From NCBI GenBank assembly GCA_003612285.1, contig RAYE01000001.1, positions 62,001 through 126,000 of the forward strand: a stretch of 64,000 nt of DNA, read 5' to 3'. Position numbers and translations under genes: made by a program. Below are positions 17,937 to 25,981 of the stretch, one piece after another. The DNA comes from a bacterium D16-51 (GTDB taxonomy: Bacteria; Bacillota; Clostridia; Lachnospirales; Lachnospiraceae). Within the stretch, counting starts at the first letter, position 1. Each line of letters begins with the position of its first letter. The notes below the pieces were generated by a model. That model was not told the origin of the DNA. It ran no database searches and saw only the letters and a list, made by a program, of their open reading frames with translations.

Positions 17937-18091
17937 GATATACGGAAAGTGCTTAAAAGCCCATCGGCAGATTGGATATCAGATATGTACAAATATTTCT
18001 GCAAAGAAATAGGAAGCAGATACAATATATGATTTTGAAAACTATCTTGAAGTATTTGAGAAGGAGCTGATGGATTGATAAAAATCAGTGC
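17937..18091 (+). other. Intergenic region with possible gene scar
   Basis: A frame from 17941 to 18078, broken by TAG at 18010, reads like coding sequence after the stop (DFENYLEVFEKELMD) but has no recognisable family and no start. It may be the remains of a lost gene. Nothing else was seen between cvfB and the Rpn gene apart from its promoter. Confidence 0.25.
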
Positions 18092-18120
18092 TTGTCAACC
18101 AAGTAGGCACATATTATAAT
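18092..18120 (+). promoter_or_regulatory. Promoter of the Rpn-family gene
   Basis: TTGTCA (18092-18097), a 17-base spacer and TATAAT (18115-18120), 28 bases before the start codon. Confidence 0.7.
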
Positions 18121-18148
18121 AAAAGTAAAGAAAAGGGGATTTGTTATT

Positions 18149-18973
18149 ATGGAGAAAGCTTTTGAAGAACTGCAAATCAAGGATGATTTCATGTTTAGTG
18201 TTATCATGAGAAATCCAAAATTTTGCAAGCCTTTTTTAGAACGGATACTTAACATAAAAATATCCCGTATTGAATATCCGAAATCGCAGGAAACAATAGA
18301 TATTTCTGCGGATGCCAAAAGCGTGCGTCTGGATATTTATGTGGAGGATGGAAAAGAAACTGTTTATAATATTGAAATGCAGACTACAGAGAATAGAAAT
18401 CTTCCCAAGCGAACAAGATATTATCAGGGGATGATAGACCTGAATATCTTGGAAAAAGGGGATAATTATAAAAATTTGAAACGGAGCTTTGTCATTTTTG
18501 TATGTACCTTTGATCTGTTTGGTGAAGGGAGACACATTTATACCTTTGAAAATCGCTGTCTTCAAAATCTGAAGTTGGGTCTTGGAGACGATACAACAAA
18601 GATTATTTTAAATACTAAGGGTACGATGGACGATGTTTCACAGGAAATGAAAAGACTGCTTGATTTTATTGACGGTAAAGAGCCGGAGGACGACTTTACC
18701 AGAGAATTGGATGAGGCGGTACAGTCCGTTAGAAAGAATGAGAAATGGAGGTTGGATTATATGACTTTGCAGATGAATTACCAGGAGAAATATGAGCAGG
18801 GCATTGAGCAGGGCATTGAGCAGGGCATTGAGCAGGGTGTAGAACAGGAAAAAATAGATTCAGCAATGAGAATGATAGAAGATGGAGATTTGTCATTGGA
18901 AAAGATTGCAATGTATTCTGGGCTCACTCTGGAACAGGTGCTAGCATTGGAAAAGGAATTACAACCGGTATGA
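18149..18973 (+). CDS. Rpn/PD-(D/E)XK family nuclease-transposase-like protein
   Basis: A 274-residue member of the Rpn/PDDEXK_2 family, whose E. coli relatives are DNA endonucleases that promote RecA-independent recombination. Visible features: N-terminal DDFMFSVIM, and the catalytic strand VRLDIYVEDGKETVYNIEMQ with Asp and E-x-Q. Near the C-terminus a tandem repeat of GIEQ arises from a repeated 12-base unit (about 18790-18840), followed by a helical segment (SLEKIAMYSGLTLEQVLAL) typical of these proteins. It has its own promoter. Confidence 0.85.
   Translation: MEKAFEELQIKDDFMFSVIMRNPKFCKPFLERILNIKISRIEYPKSQETIDISADAKSVRLDIYVEDGKETVYNIEMQTTENRNLPKRTRYYQGMIDLNILEKGDNYKNLKRSFVIFVCTFDLFGEGRHIYTFENRCLQNLKLGLGDDTTKIILNTKGTMDDVSQEMKRLLDFIDGKEPEDDFTRELDEAVQSVRKNEKWRLDYMTLQMNYQEKYEQGIEQGIEQGIEQGVEQEKIDSAMRMIEDGDLSLEKIAMYSGLTLEQVLALEKELQPV
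18790..18846 (+). repeat. 12-bp in-frame tandem repeat inside the Rpn gene
   Basis: The unit 'gagcagggcatt' occurs three times and then decays, encoding EQGI repeats. Copy number could vary by slippage without breaking the frame. Confidence 0.85.
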
Positions 18974-19195
18974 TACTTGTTTAAGTAGATTGAGAACTAG
19001 GCGGGTGTGTATAAATTTTTGTTTTAAATCCAGCTTTTTTATGCAAACTGACGAAGATGGAAAAAATTTCATATAGGTGCTGGAGAAAAAAATGGAATAG
19101 TGTTATAATAGCCTAGCACGCAAAAAGTATAGAGCGTGTTTGATGCGGTTTCCTTATATAGTATATTGGAAGCAGCTATGGAATGGAGGGTTAGT

Positions 19196-19570
19196 ATGAC
19201 AGAGATTTCAACAAAGAATGCACCAGCGGCAATTGGGCCATATTCGCAGGCAGTTGAGGTAAATGGGATGATTTATACCTCCGGGATGATTCCGATTAAC
19301 CCACAGACAGGGGAATTGGTAAATGGCACGGTTGAGGAGCAGGCAGAGCAGGCATTTTCCAATTTGAAGGCATTAGTTGAGGCATCGGGTTCTTCTATGG
19401 GGCATGTGGTCAAAACGGTTGTTTTTATTAAAAATATGGATGATTTTTCAAAAATTAATGCAGTTTATGAAAAATATTTTGTTAAGCCATATCCGGCAAG
19501 GTCTTGTGTTGAGGTTGCCAGGCTTCCAAAGGATGTTGCACTGGAAGTGGAGGCAATTGTAGAGAAATAA
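19196..19570 (+). CDS. ridA: RidA family enamine/imine deaminase
   Basis: A 124-residue YjgF/YER057c/UK114 protein, with STKNAPAAIGPYSQAV at the N-terminus, the loop NPQTGEL and the key Arg in YPARSCVEV followed by LPKDVALEVEAIV. RidA hydrolyses reactive enamine intermediates from PLP enzymes. Start ATG 19196 follows GGAGGG; an upstream in-frame start at 19136 would add 20 residues with no family match. Confidence 0.93.
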   Translation: MTEISTKNAPAAIGPYSQAVEVNGMIYTSGMIPINPQTGELVNGTVEEQAEQAFSNLKALVEASGSSMGHVVKTVVFIKNMDDFSKINAVYEKYFVKPYPARSCVEVARLPKDVALEVEAIVEK

Positions 19571-19588
19571 AAATATATTTATTAAGTT

Positions 19589-19628
19589 TTCTACATAGGT
19601 AGTTACTACCTGTGTAGAATTATTTTTT
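19589..19628 (+). terminator. Terminator of ridA
   Basis: TTCTACATAGGTAG (19589-19602) pairs with CTACCTGTGTAGAA (19606-19619), followed by T-rich sequence. Confidence 0.85.
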
Positions 19629-19727
19629 CTTAAAATTTTTTGTATAAAAAATATGAGATTTTGAAAAAAGCCCGAAAAATCAAGGGAAATCGGAGAAAAT
19701 TTATCTCTTAAAATTAAACGACAAGTA

Positions 19728-19795
19728 TTGACAAAGTATGCAGGCGTTGTTATAATGTGTTCGTTGGTGTAATAAATTCGTAATAATTATTACAC
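19728..19795 (+). promoter_or_regulatory. Strong promoter and leader hairpin of the NlpC/P60 gene
   Basis: TTGACA (19728-19733), 17 bases, TATAAT (19751-19756): a consensus promoter. The transcript would begin near 19763 with a hairpin GTGTAATAA/TTATTACAC (19768-19795) and an approximately 118-nt leader. No known riboswitch class was recognised in it. Confidence 0.75.
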
Positions 19796-19880
19796 AGAAG
19801 TGACCCTTATTACATATTTGGGTTTAAGTTAAACATGAACATAATAATGAAGAGATGATAATTACTATTGGAGGGATATT

Positions 19881-21269
19881 ATGATTAAGACAAGATGGGT
19901 AAGGAATGCAGCAGTTTTCGGTACCGCAGTTACACTGTCATTAGCATGTGTAGGCTTTGCAAAAGAGAGTACTGCCGCAGGCTTTTGCCAGGAGACAGAT
20001 ATGGCGGGTCTTTCCTTGTCGTTAGATAAGTATTATACTGAAAATTATTCAGCACCAAAGGAAGCAGCTCCTGTCAGCAGCAGTGCAGATGCGACAGCAT
20101 CACCGGCTCCTGAGGCAAGTGCAGCGCCTGCTGAAGAAAAAGAAGAGACTAAGAAGAAGACAGAAGAGACAAGAAAAGAAGAGACAGTGGCAAAACAGTT
20201 CCGCGACTTGGGAATTGCAGACGTCAGCGACTATGTCAATATCCGCAGTAAGCCTACTACGGAAAGTAAAATTCGTGGCAAGCTTTACAGAGGTTCAGCA
20301 GCTAAGATTATCGGTGAAAAAGATGGCTGGGTAAAGATTGAGTCTGGCAGTGTCAGAGGGTTTATCAGAAAAGATTTACTGGCAATCGGTGAAAAGGCGC
20401 AGAAGCTGGCAGGCAAGTTTGGTACAGCATATGCGATTGTAAAACCAGGGACAATTACTTTGAATGTTCGTTCTAAGAAGAGCACAAAGTCTACGATTGT
20501 TACACAGATTCCAGAAGATGAAAGATATGAAGTAATCGGTGAAAGTGATAACTGGTATAAAGTTACAATTGATGAAGGTACAAGAGGATATGTAGCAAAA
20601 GAGTTTATCAAGACACGCGTCCGCTTTAAGAAGGCAGTTTCAATTGCAGAGGAGAAAGCAGAGCAGCGCAGGAAAGCAGCAGCAGAAAAGGCAGAACAGG
20701 AGCGTCTTGCAGCTTTAGCAGCAGAGAGGGCAGCAGCGGCTCAGTCAAGTAGTTCAAGCAGTTCTTCTTCAAGCAACAGTAGCAGTTCCTCAAGCAGTTC
20801 AAACCATAGCTCTAGCAACAATAGCTCTTCCTCAAGCAGCTCAAATCATAGTTCTAGCAGCAGTAATTCTTCAAGCAGTTCAAATAAGACGCCGGCAGTT
20901 CCTTCTGGGACTTCAGGTTCTGCAATTGCTAACTATGCTTGTAAGTTTGTAGGAAGGCCTTATGTATGGGGTGGTACAAGCTTGACAAACGGAGCAGATT
21001 GTTCTGGGTTTACAATGAGCGTTTATGCACAGTTTGGATACAGCCTGCCTCATTCTTCAGCGGCACAGGCAGGTTATGGAAGAAGCGTCAGCCTTTCCAG
21101 CCTTCAGCCAGGAGATTTGCTCTTCTATAAGAATGGCGGCAGAATTGGCCATGTAGCAATTTACATAGGCGGCGGCCGTGTAGTTCATGCAAGCAATGCA
21201 AGAGATGGCATTAAGATTTCCAGCTACAACTACAGACAGCCAGCTTGTGCAAGAAGGATTGTTGGTTAA
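19881..21269 (+). CDS. Secreted NlpC/P60 cell-wall hydrolase with two SH3 domains
   Basis: A 462-residue protein with an N-terminal signal peptide (KTRWVRN then a hydrophobic run), an Ala/Glu/Lys-rich spacer, two bacterial SH3 domains (about residues 112-165 and 185-245, each with NVRSK/NIRSK), a charged helix rich in AAEKAEQ, a long Ser/Asn low-complexity linker (about 292-335) and a C-terminal NlpC/P60 domain. The catalytic Cys is in GADCSGFTMSVY and the His in GHVAIYIGGG. It likely cuts peptidoglycan stem peptides outside the cell. Monocistronic between its promoter and terminator. Confidence 0.93.
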   Translation: MIKTRWVRNAAVFGTAVTLSLACVGFAKESTAAGFCQETDMAGLSLSLDKYYTENYSAPKEAAPVSSSADATASPAPEASAAPAEEKEETKKKTEETRKEETVAKQFRDLGIADVSDYVNIRSKPTTESKIRGKLYRGSAAKIIGEKDGWVKIESGSVRGFIRKDLLAIGEKAQKLAGKFGTAYAIVKPGTITLNVRSKKSTKSTIVTQIPEDERYEVIGESDNWYKVTIDEGTRGYVAKEFIKTRVRFKKAVSIAEEKAEQRRKAAAEKAEQERLAALAAERAAAAQSSSSSSSSSSNSSSSSSSSNHSSSNNSSSSSSSNHSSSSSNSSSSSNKTPAVPSGTSGSAIANYACKFVGRPYVWGGTSLTNGADCSGFTMSVYAQFGYSLPHSSAAQAGYGRSVSLSSLQPGDLLFYKNGGRIGHVAIYIGGGRVVHASNARDGIKISSYNYRQPACARRIVG

Positions 21270-21297
21270 TGGTATTGTTTTAAAAATAAAATATCCG

Positions 21298-21334
21298 AAA
21301 AGCATCGTGTGAATGTATGCGATGCTTTTCTTTT
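21298..21334 (+). terminator. Terminator of the NlpC/P60 gene
   Basis: AAAGCATCG (21298-21306) pairs with CGATGCTTT (21320-21328), followed by TTCTTTT. Confidence 0.85.
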
Positions 21335-21339
21335 GTGTT

Positions 21340-21369
21340 ATAAGAAACTGCGCTGTAACATAGTGGTTC
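21340..21369. repeat. Family-1 repeat, truncated copy 4
   Basis: Only the left flank ('aactgcgctgtaacatagtgg') of the family-1 repeat is present; both hairpins are missing. It nearly matches the left half of copy 3 at 16832-16855. Confidence 0.65.
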
Positions 21370-21409
21370 ACCAATAGAAAAGGAAAGCAGAAAGGAACAG
21401 GCTGGGAAA

Positions 21410-22123
21410 ATGAAAGATTTTAAGCGTGGAATGAAGGATGGGCTGCCAATCGCCTTAGGGTATGTGTCTGTCAGTTTTACGTTTGGGCTGATGGCAGTAT
21501 CTGCCGGCATGGACTGGTGGCAGGCAGTATTGATTTCAATGACAAATGTTACTTCTGCAGGCCAGTTTGCGGGGCTTGACATTATGGTGGCAGGAGGGGC
21601 AATGGTGGAAATGGCATTGTCACAGTTTGTTATTAACCTGCGGTATGCACTGATGTCTTTATCCCTTTCGCAGAAGGTGGATAAGACCGTGTATACAATA
21701 TACCGTTTTATAGTAGGGTTTGGGGTGACAGATGAAATTTTTGCCGTAGCAATGAGCCGGGATAGAAAAGTCAGCCGTTATTATATGTTTGGGCTGATTG
21801 CAGTGCCATATTTTGGCTGGGCAGGCGGGACTTTGGCGGGCGCTGTCCTTGGAGGGATTTTGCCGGAAATTGTACGTTCGTCCCTTGGAATTGCTATCTA
21901 TGGGATGTTTTTGGCAATTATTATCCCAAAAGCTCATGAAGATTCCAGATACATGAAGGTAATTCTTATTGCAATTGCTTTAAGCTGCTGTTTTAAATGG
22001 ATTCCAGGGCTGAACCGTGTATCTTCTGGGTTTGTGATTATTATCTGTGCTGTCGCTGCCTCTGCGGCAGGCGCACTCTTTTATCCGGTTTTGGATGGGG
22101 AAGGGAAGGAGGATGAAGAGTAA
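21410..22123 (+). CDS. azlC: AzlC family branched-chain amino acid exporter, large subunit
   Basis: A 237-residue multispanning membrane protein with AzlC features: GLPIALGYVSVSFTFGLMA, TSAGQFAG and the NLRYALMSLSLSQK region. AzlC with AzlD forms an exporter of branched-chain amino acids and analogues. It overlaps azlD by one base (TAATG). Confidence 0.92.
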   Translation: MKDFKRGMKDGLPIALGYVSVSFTFGLMAVSAGMDWWQAVLISMTNVTSAGQFAGLDIMVAGGAMVEMALSQFVINLRYALMSLSLSQKVDKTVYTIYRFIVGFGVTDEIFAVAMSRDRKVSRYYMFGLIAVPYFGWAGGTLAGAVLGGILPEIVRSSLGIAIYGMFLAIIIPKAHEDSRYMKVILIAIALSCCFKWIPGLNRVSSGFVIIICAVAASAAGALFYPVLDGEGKEDEE

Positions 22124-22428
22124 TGGGGGTTACAGAATTTTTTATGTATCTGGCAGTAATGGCAGGCGTTACTTATGCAATCCGTGCCGTTCCGCTGGTA
22201 TTGTGTAAAAGGGAGATAACGAACCGCTTTTTGCGCTCCTTTCTGGCATATGTGCCGTATGCTGTCCTTGGGGCAATGACGTTCCCGGCAATTTTTTATT
22301 CAACAGACGGTTATTTGGCCGCCGCCGCAGGGACAGCCGTGGCGCTTGTACTGGCCTTTTATCGGAAAGGGCTGCTGCTTGTGGCAGTGGGGGCGTGCCT
22401 TGCCGCTTTTCTGGTAAAAATTATTTGA
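22123..22428 (+). CDS. azlD: AzlD family transport subunit
   Basis: A 101-residue membrane protein with four hydrophobic segments and the family pattern YAIRAVPLVLCKREI...FLRSFLAYVPYAVLGAMTFPAIFYST. Small partner of AzlC, translated from a TAATG overlap. Confidence 0.9.
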   Translation: MGVTEFFMYLAVMAGVTYAIRAVPLVLCKREITNRFLRSFLAYVPYAVLGAMTFPAIFYSTDGYLAAAAGTAVALVLAFYRKGLLLVAVGACLAAFLVKII

Positions 22429-22436
22429 AACGATTC

Positions 22437-22489
22437 TTGACTTTGGTATGAAATCGTACTATTATAGCATAGTACGATTTCATACCAAA
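22437..22489 (+). promoter_or_regulatory. MarR promoter overlapped by a perfect palindromic operator
   Basis: TTGACT (22437-22442), 17 bases, TATTAT (22460-22465). The arms TTTGGTATGAAATCGTACTA (22442-22461) and its exact complement (22470-22489) form a 20-bp inverted repeat with an 8-base centre across the promoter. This is a strong candidate autoregulatory site for the MarR protein; it could also form a hairpin at the end of azlCD. Confidence 0.75.
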
Positions 22490-22501
22490 AGGAGGTGTTA
22501 T

Positions 22502-22939
22502 ATGGCGGACTGTGTCTCAAAGGAAATAAACCGTTATAATTACCTGGTTAGTGAAATGGATTCTGTTTACCATGAAGCAGCATTGAAGCTTGGTTTGTCG
22601 GATAGTGCACTGAACATCCTTTATGCAATATGTGATAATGGGGAAGGCTGCCTGCTCCAGGATATTTGCTTTTATACAGGGATGAGCAAGCAGACGATTA
22701 ATTCTGCGCTCCGTAAACTTGAGAAGGAAGAGGTTATTTATTTAGAACCTCTTAATGCTAAGTCTAAAAAGGTATATTTAACGGAAAAAGGGGAAAAACT
22801 GGCTGGAATGACGGCAATGCGGATTTTGCAGATAGAAGATGAAATATTTGCATCATGGAAAAAGGAGGATGTTGAAAAGTACCTTGAATTAACGGAAAAA
22901 TATCTGGATTGTCTGCGGGAAGGGATAAAGGGATTATAG
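22502..22939 (+). CDS. MarR family transcriptional regulator
   Basis: A 145-residue winged-helix protein with the MarR-type core LQDICFYTGMSKQTINSALRKLEKEEVIYLEP and the wing KSKKVYLTEKGEKLAG. Start ATG 22502 follows AGGAGG at 22490; the longer frame from 22448 would translate the operator. It probably controls itself and the MATE transporter that follows four bases after its stop. Confidence 0.9.
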   Translation: MADCVSKEINRYNYLVSEMDSVYHEAALKLGLSDSALNILYAICDNGEGCLLQDICFYTGMSKQTINSALRKLEKEEVIYLEPLNAKSKKVYLTEKGEKLAGMTAMRILQIEDEIFASWKKEDVEKYLELTEKYLDCLREGIKGL

Positions 22940-22943
22940 GAAG

Positions 22944-24272
22944 ATGATACAATTATCAGAACATTTTACTTATCGGCGTTTGCTGCGTTTTACGTTTCCA
23001 TCAATTGTTATGATGGTTTTTACTTCTATTTATGGTGTTGTGGATGGATTTTTTGTTTCTAATTTTGCAGGGAAGACGTCTTTTGCGGCCGTGAATTTTA
23101 TTATGCCGGTTTTAATGATTTTGGGGTGCATTGGGTTTATGTTTGGCACGGGAGGAAGCGCCCTGATTTCAAAGACAATGGGAGAGGGCAAAGACCAGAA
23201 GGCAAAAGAGATTTTTTCTATGATTGTCTGTGTGTCTGCTATGCTGGGGATTTTCTTTGCAACACTGGGGTTTATCTTCCTGCGGCCAATTGCTGTATTT
23301 TTAGGGGCAGAAGGGAAGATGCTTGAGGATTGTATTCTTTATGGGAGGATTATACTGGTTTCGCTGCCATTTTATATTTTGCAGTTTGAGTTTCAGTGCC
23401 TGTTTGCAACAGCGGCAAAACCGAACCTTGGATTATATATTACAGTTGTATCCGGACTGACCAATATGGTTTTAGATGCAGTCTTTGTTGCAGGTTTTGG
23501 CTGGGGACTGGTTGGGGCTGCCGCAGCAACGGTATTTAGTGAGTTTGTTGGGGGCGTCCTTCCATTGATATATTTTGGGCGTAAAAATACCAGCCTGCTT
23601 AAACTTGTGAAATTCAGGTTTGACTGCAAGGCTCTTTTCAGGACTTGTACAAATGGCGTGTCAGAGTTAATGAGCAATATCTCTATGTCGATTGTCAGTA
23701 TGCTGTATAATGCGCAATTGATGAAGTATGCCGGGGAGGATGGGGTTGCAAGCTATGGCGTATTGATGTATGTCAGCATGATTTTCCAGGCAATTTTTAT
23801 TGGATATGCAGTTGGGGCTGCGCCGGTGGTTGGGTATCAGTTTGGCGCACAGAACCATTTGGAACTGAAAAGCCTGTTGAAAAAGAGTTTAGTGATGACA
23901 GGGACTTTTGCCGTAACGATGTGCCTTGCGGGGGAAACGTTAGGAAAGCCTCTTTCAGTACTTTTTGTAGGGTATGACAAAGATTTGCTGGATATGACGG
24001 TACGGGCATTTACCATTTTTTCCATGTCGTTCCTGTTTTCAGGTTTTACGATTTTTGGCTCGTCATTTTTTACTGCGCTAAATGATGGGCTGACTTCTGC
24101 ATTGATTTCTTTTTTGCGTACGATAGTGTTCCAGATTGCCGCAGTCCTTCTTTTCCCTATACTTTGGGGAGTAGATGGTATCTGGTGGTCAATTGTGGCG
24201 GCAGAAGTGATGGCGATTACTGTAACGGCAGTGCTTTTGTATGCAAAGCGGAAGAAATATCATTATACTTGA
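22944..24272 (+). CDS. MATE family multidrug efflux transporter
   Basis: A 442-residue protein with about 12 membrane segments. Typical MATE features are the N-terminal FTFPSIVMMVFTSIYGVVDGFFVSNFAG and a related segment after the midpoint beginning NGVSELMSNIS. Likely exports drugs or metabolites by Na+ or H+ antiport. Co-transcribed with the MarR gene. Its last codons lie inside a 26-bp sequence that is duplicated 300 bp downstream. Confidence 0.93.
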   Translation: MIQLSEHFTYRRLLRFTFPSIVMMVFTSIYGVVDGFFVSNFAGKTSFAAVNFIMPVLMILGCIGFMFGTGGSALISKTMGEGKDQKAKEIFSMIVCVSAMLGIFFATLGFIFLRPIAVFLGAEGKMLEDCILYGRIILVSLPFYILQFEFQCLFATAAKPNLGLYITVVSGLTNMVLDAVFVAGFGWGLVGAAAATVFSEFVGGVLPLIYFGRKNTSLLKLVKFRFDCKALFRTCTNGVSELMSNISMSIVSMLYNAQLMKYAGEDGVASYGVLMYVSMIFQAIFIGYAVGAAPVVGYQFGAQNHLELKSLLKKSLVMTGTFAVTMCLAGETLGKPLSVLFVGYDKDLLDMTVRAFTIFSMSFLFSGFTIFGSSFFTALNDGLTSALISFLRTIVFQIAAVLLFPILWGVDGIWWSIVAAEVMAITVTAVLLYAKRKKYHYT

Positions 24273-24289
24273 GAAATTGGATATTATTC

Positions 24290-24422
24290 TTGAACTTATT
24301 CAGGGATTATGCTATATTATAAAAAAGGGAAGCCAGAGAAGCGGCTGCCCCTCATAATAACGTCAGCGTGTTACAAAGTAACAGCCGCCAGCTACGGGGA
24401 ATAGTTGGCGGCTGCTTTTTTT
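24290..24422 (+). ncRNA. Short plus-strand RNA with own promoter and terminator
   Basis: Promoter TTGAAC (24290-24295), 17 bases, TATATT (24313-24318). The RNA should start near 24325 and end after the stem CAGCCGCCA (24382-24390) / TGGCGGCTG (24406-24414) plus seven T, so about 98 nt. It contains no credible open reading frame. It is fully antisense to the 3' part of the minus-strand RNA, the arrangement of a type I antitoxin. Confidence 0.65.
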
Positions 24423-24546
24423 GCTCTTTAAAAATCTGATAGTCTGGAGGGCTTTTATACCCTCCGAATGAAAAAGAGGGGATGCCGCCTTTAGCTCTCT
24501 GGTTTCACATGTCACAAATTATATCATATGCTGTTTTAATTCTCAA
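24325..24546 (-). ncRNA. Minus-strand RNA overlapping the plus-strand RNA; type I toxin-antitoxin-like
   Basis: On the minus strand, TTGAGA (24546-24541), 17 bases, TATAAT (24523-24518) gives a start near 24511. The RNA would run about 185 nt to CCCTTTTTT at about 24325. Its 5' end (AAACCAGAGAGC...GGCATCCCCTC) can pair with its 3' end (GAGGGGCAGCCGCTTCTCTGGCTT), a long-range closure seen in type I toxin mRNAs. An internal GGAGGG is sequestered by CCCTCC. No clear hydrophobic toxin frame with a standard start was found, so it may be a degraded or non-canonical locus. Confidence 0.5.
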
Positions 24547-24568
24547 GTATCAAGTGATATCATTATAC

Positions 24569-24597
24569 TTGAGAAATTGGATGAATTAGTGTATAAT
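24569..24597 (+). promoter_or_regulatory. Promoter of the Ig-like secreted protein gene
   Basis: TTGAGA (24569-24574), 17 bases, TATAAT (24592-24597). The -35 lies within the second copy of the 26-bp direct repeat. Confidence 0.7.
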
Positions 24598-24709
24598 ATT
24601 CAAGAACTGTTAAAGTTTTGCAGAAGAGCCAAACTTTAGCAGTTTGTGATAATTACAAAGAGATATTACGTCCTGTAGCTTTATGGCACGGGGAAAAGGG
24701 GGAAAGAGC

Positions 24710-25975
24710 ATGAATAAAAAATCTTTAAAAATTTTGGTATCAGTATTATTGGTATTTTCGCTGGTATTCCAAATGTCGTCAGGTTCACAGGCAAAGGCCG
24801 CTGTCAAGCTGAATATGACAAAGGTTACGCTTACGTTGAATAATACAGTGGATTTATACCTTGAAAATACATCTTCAAAGCCAAAGTGGTCATCAAGCAA
24901 GAAATCAGTTGCAACGGTAGACTCCAGTGGGGAAGTTACGGCAAAAGGACCGGGGACGGCAAAGATTACCGCAAAGGTTGGGAAGAAGCAGTATGTATGT
25001 AAGATAAATGTGCCAAAACAATACCTTAGCAGTAAGACAGTTACCTTAAATGCAGGTGAGAGTAAAAATCTTAGGATGTATGGGGTGTCGAAAACAGATG
25101 ATATTTTCTGGTGCAGCGATAATGAAGATATTGCTACAATATCATCCAGTGGCAAGATTACTGCTGTAAGGAATGGTAAAACAACAGTATATGCTATTTT
25201 AAATGCCGGGCTGGGCGAGACATACTCATGTGATGTTATTGTCCAGGGAGGCCAGGAGGCAACGCCATCGCCAGTGCCGCCAGCGTCTGCATCCCCGTCG
25301 CCATCCCCGTCTGTTTCACCATCGCCGACGCCAACGCCAAACTTAAACCCAGAAGATTACTATAATGGGAATCGGATTGTCCAGAAAACGAAAGCAGGAT
25401 TTTATCATACGGATATTGTTGATGTAGGGAAGTATTTTTCAAGTGATATTGAAACATATGTTATTAAAAACGAGTCAAGCAACAGAGGGATTGCCTATGT
25501 GGATAAGGTTGTCAATAACCGACTGGTTATGGTCCGTACGGGCGGCTATATCGGGACTGCTTATATTACCCTGACTTGTAATACAGAAAGGGTTGTGCTT
25601 CGCTATAATGTGGAGCATAAACAGATAGACATTACAGGGATTTATGTTGATACACCTGGAATCACGGTAAAGGCAGGGGATAAGATTAAAATCCATATTG
25701 ATACGATGATGGATAATGCATTTAAGAGTGCGACATTCTATCTTAAATCTTACGAGCTGAATGTCCCTGCCAGGGTTAGTGTGACAGATTTTGTGAAAGA
25801 CCCGAAAATGCCATACAGCTATGTTGCGGAACTGACAATATCAAAGGATATGCCTGCAGGTATGTGGGGCCTTGACTGGTGTATGGTTTATGATGACAAA
25901 GGGTATGTCGAAATGGTAAATGCGAATGGCACGGTAAATGAGTTTGCAGATACATTTTTCTTCTTTGTAAGGTAG
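24710..25975 (+). CDS. Secreted protein with bacterial Ig-like (BIG2) domains
   Basis: A 421-residue protein with a signal peptide (MNKKSLKILVSVLLVFSLVF), two BIG2-type domains (about residues 33-100 and 108-185, each with a KWSSSKKSVATVDSSGEVTAKG-like pattern), a Pro/Ser/Thr linker around residue 190-215 and a C-terminal domain of unknown fold (about 225-421). Start ATG 24710. Such proteins are usually exported adhesins or wall-associated; no sorting motif is visible, so it may be secreted. Confidence 0.82.
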   Translation: MNKKSLKILVSVLLVFSLVFQMSSGSQAKAAVKLNMTKVTLTLNNTVDLYLENTSSKPKWSSSKKSVATVDSSGEVTAKGPGTAKITAKVGKKQYVCKINVPKQYLSSKTVTLNAGESKNLRMYGVSKTDDIFWCSDNEDIATISSSGKITAVRNGKTTVYAILNAGLGETYSCDVIVQGGQEATPSPVPPASASPSPSPSVSPSPTPTPNLNPEDYYNGNRIVQKTKAGFYHTDIVDVGKYFSSDIETYVIKNESSNRGIAYVDKVVNNRLVMVRTGGYIGTAYITLTCNTERVVLRYNVEHKQIDITGIYVDTPGITVKAGDKIKIHIDTMMDNAFKSATFYLKSYELNVPARVSVTDFVKDPKMPYSYVAELTISKDMPAGMWGLDWCMVYDDKGYVEMVNANGTVNEFADTFFFFVR

Positions 25976-25981
25976 ATATTG

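Larger units (their letters stand above)
24257..24582. repeat. Pair of identical 26-bp direct repeats flanking the antisense-RNA locus
   Basis: The 26 bases at 24257-24282 (end of the MATE gene) recur exactly at 24557-24582. The second copy supplies the -35 region of the promoter for the next gene. The 274 bases between carry two opposing promoters and transcripts. The second copy's left side also forms TCTCAAGTAT/ATACTTGAGA. Confidence 0.85.

Noticed and set aside
18790-18846. Possible CRISPR-like array
   Set aside because: Units are contiguous 12-mers within a coding frame with no spacers; no CRISPR array or cas gene was seen in the window.
19763-19880. Riboswitch (such as c-di-AMP type) in the NlpC/P60 leader
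   Set aside because: A simple hairpin is present but I could not match conserved riboswitch core motifs.
24325-24511. A 50-codon minus-strand frame (starting VTCETRELK) as the toxin of the antisense-RNA locus
   Set aside because: It has no ribosome site, is not hydrophobic and spans the hairpins, so it is unlikely to be a type I toxin.
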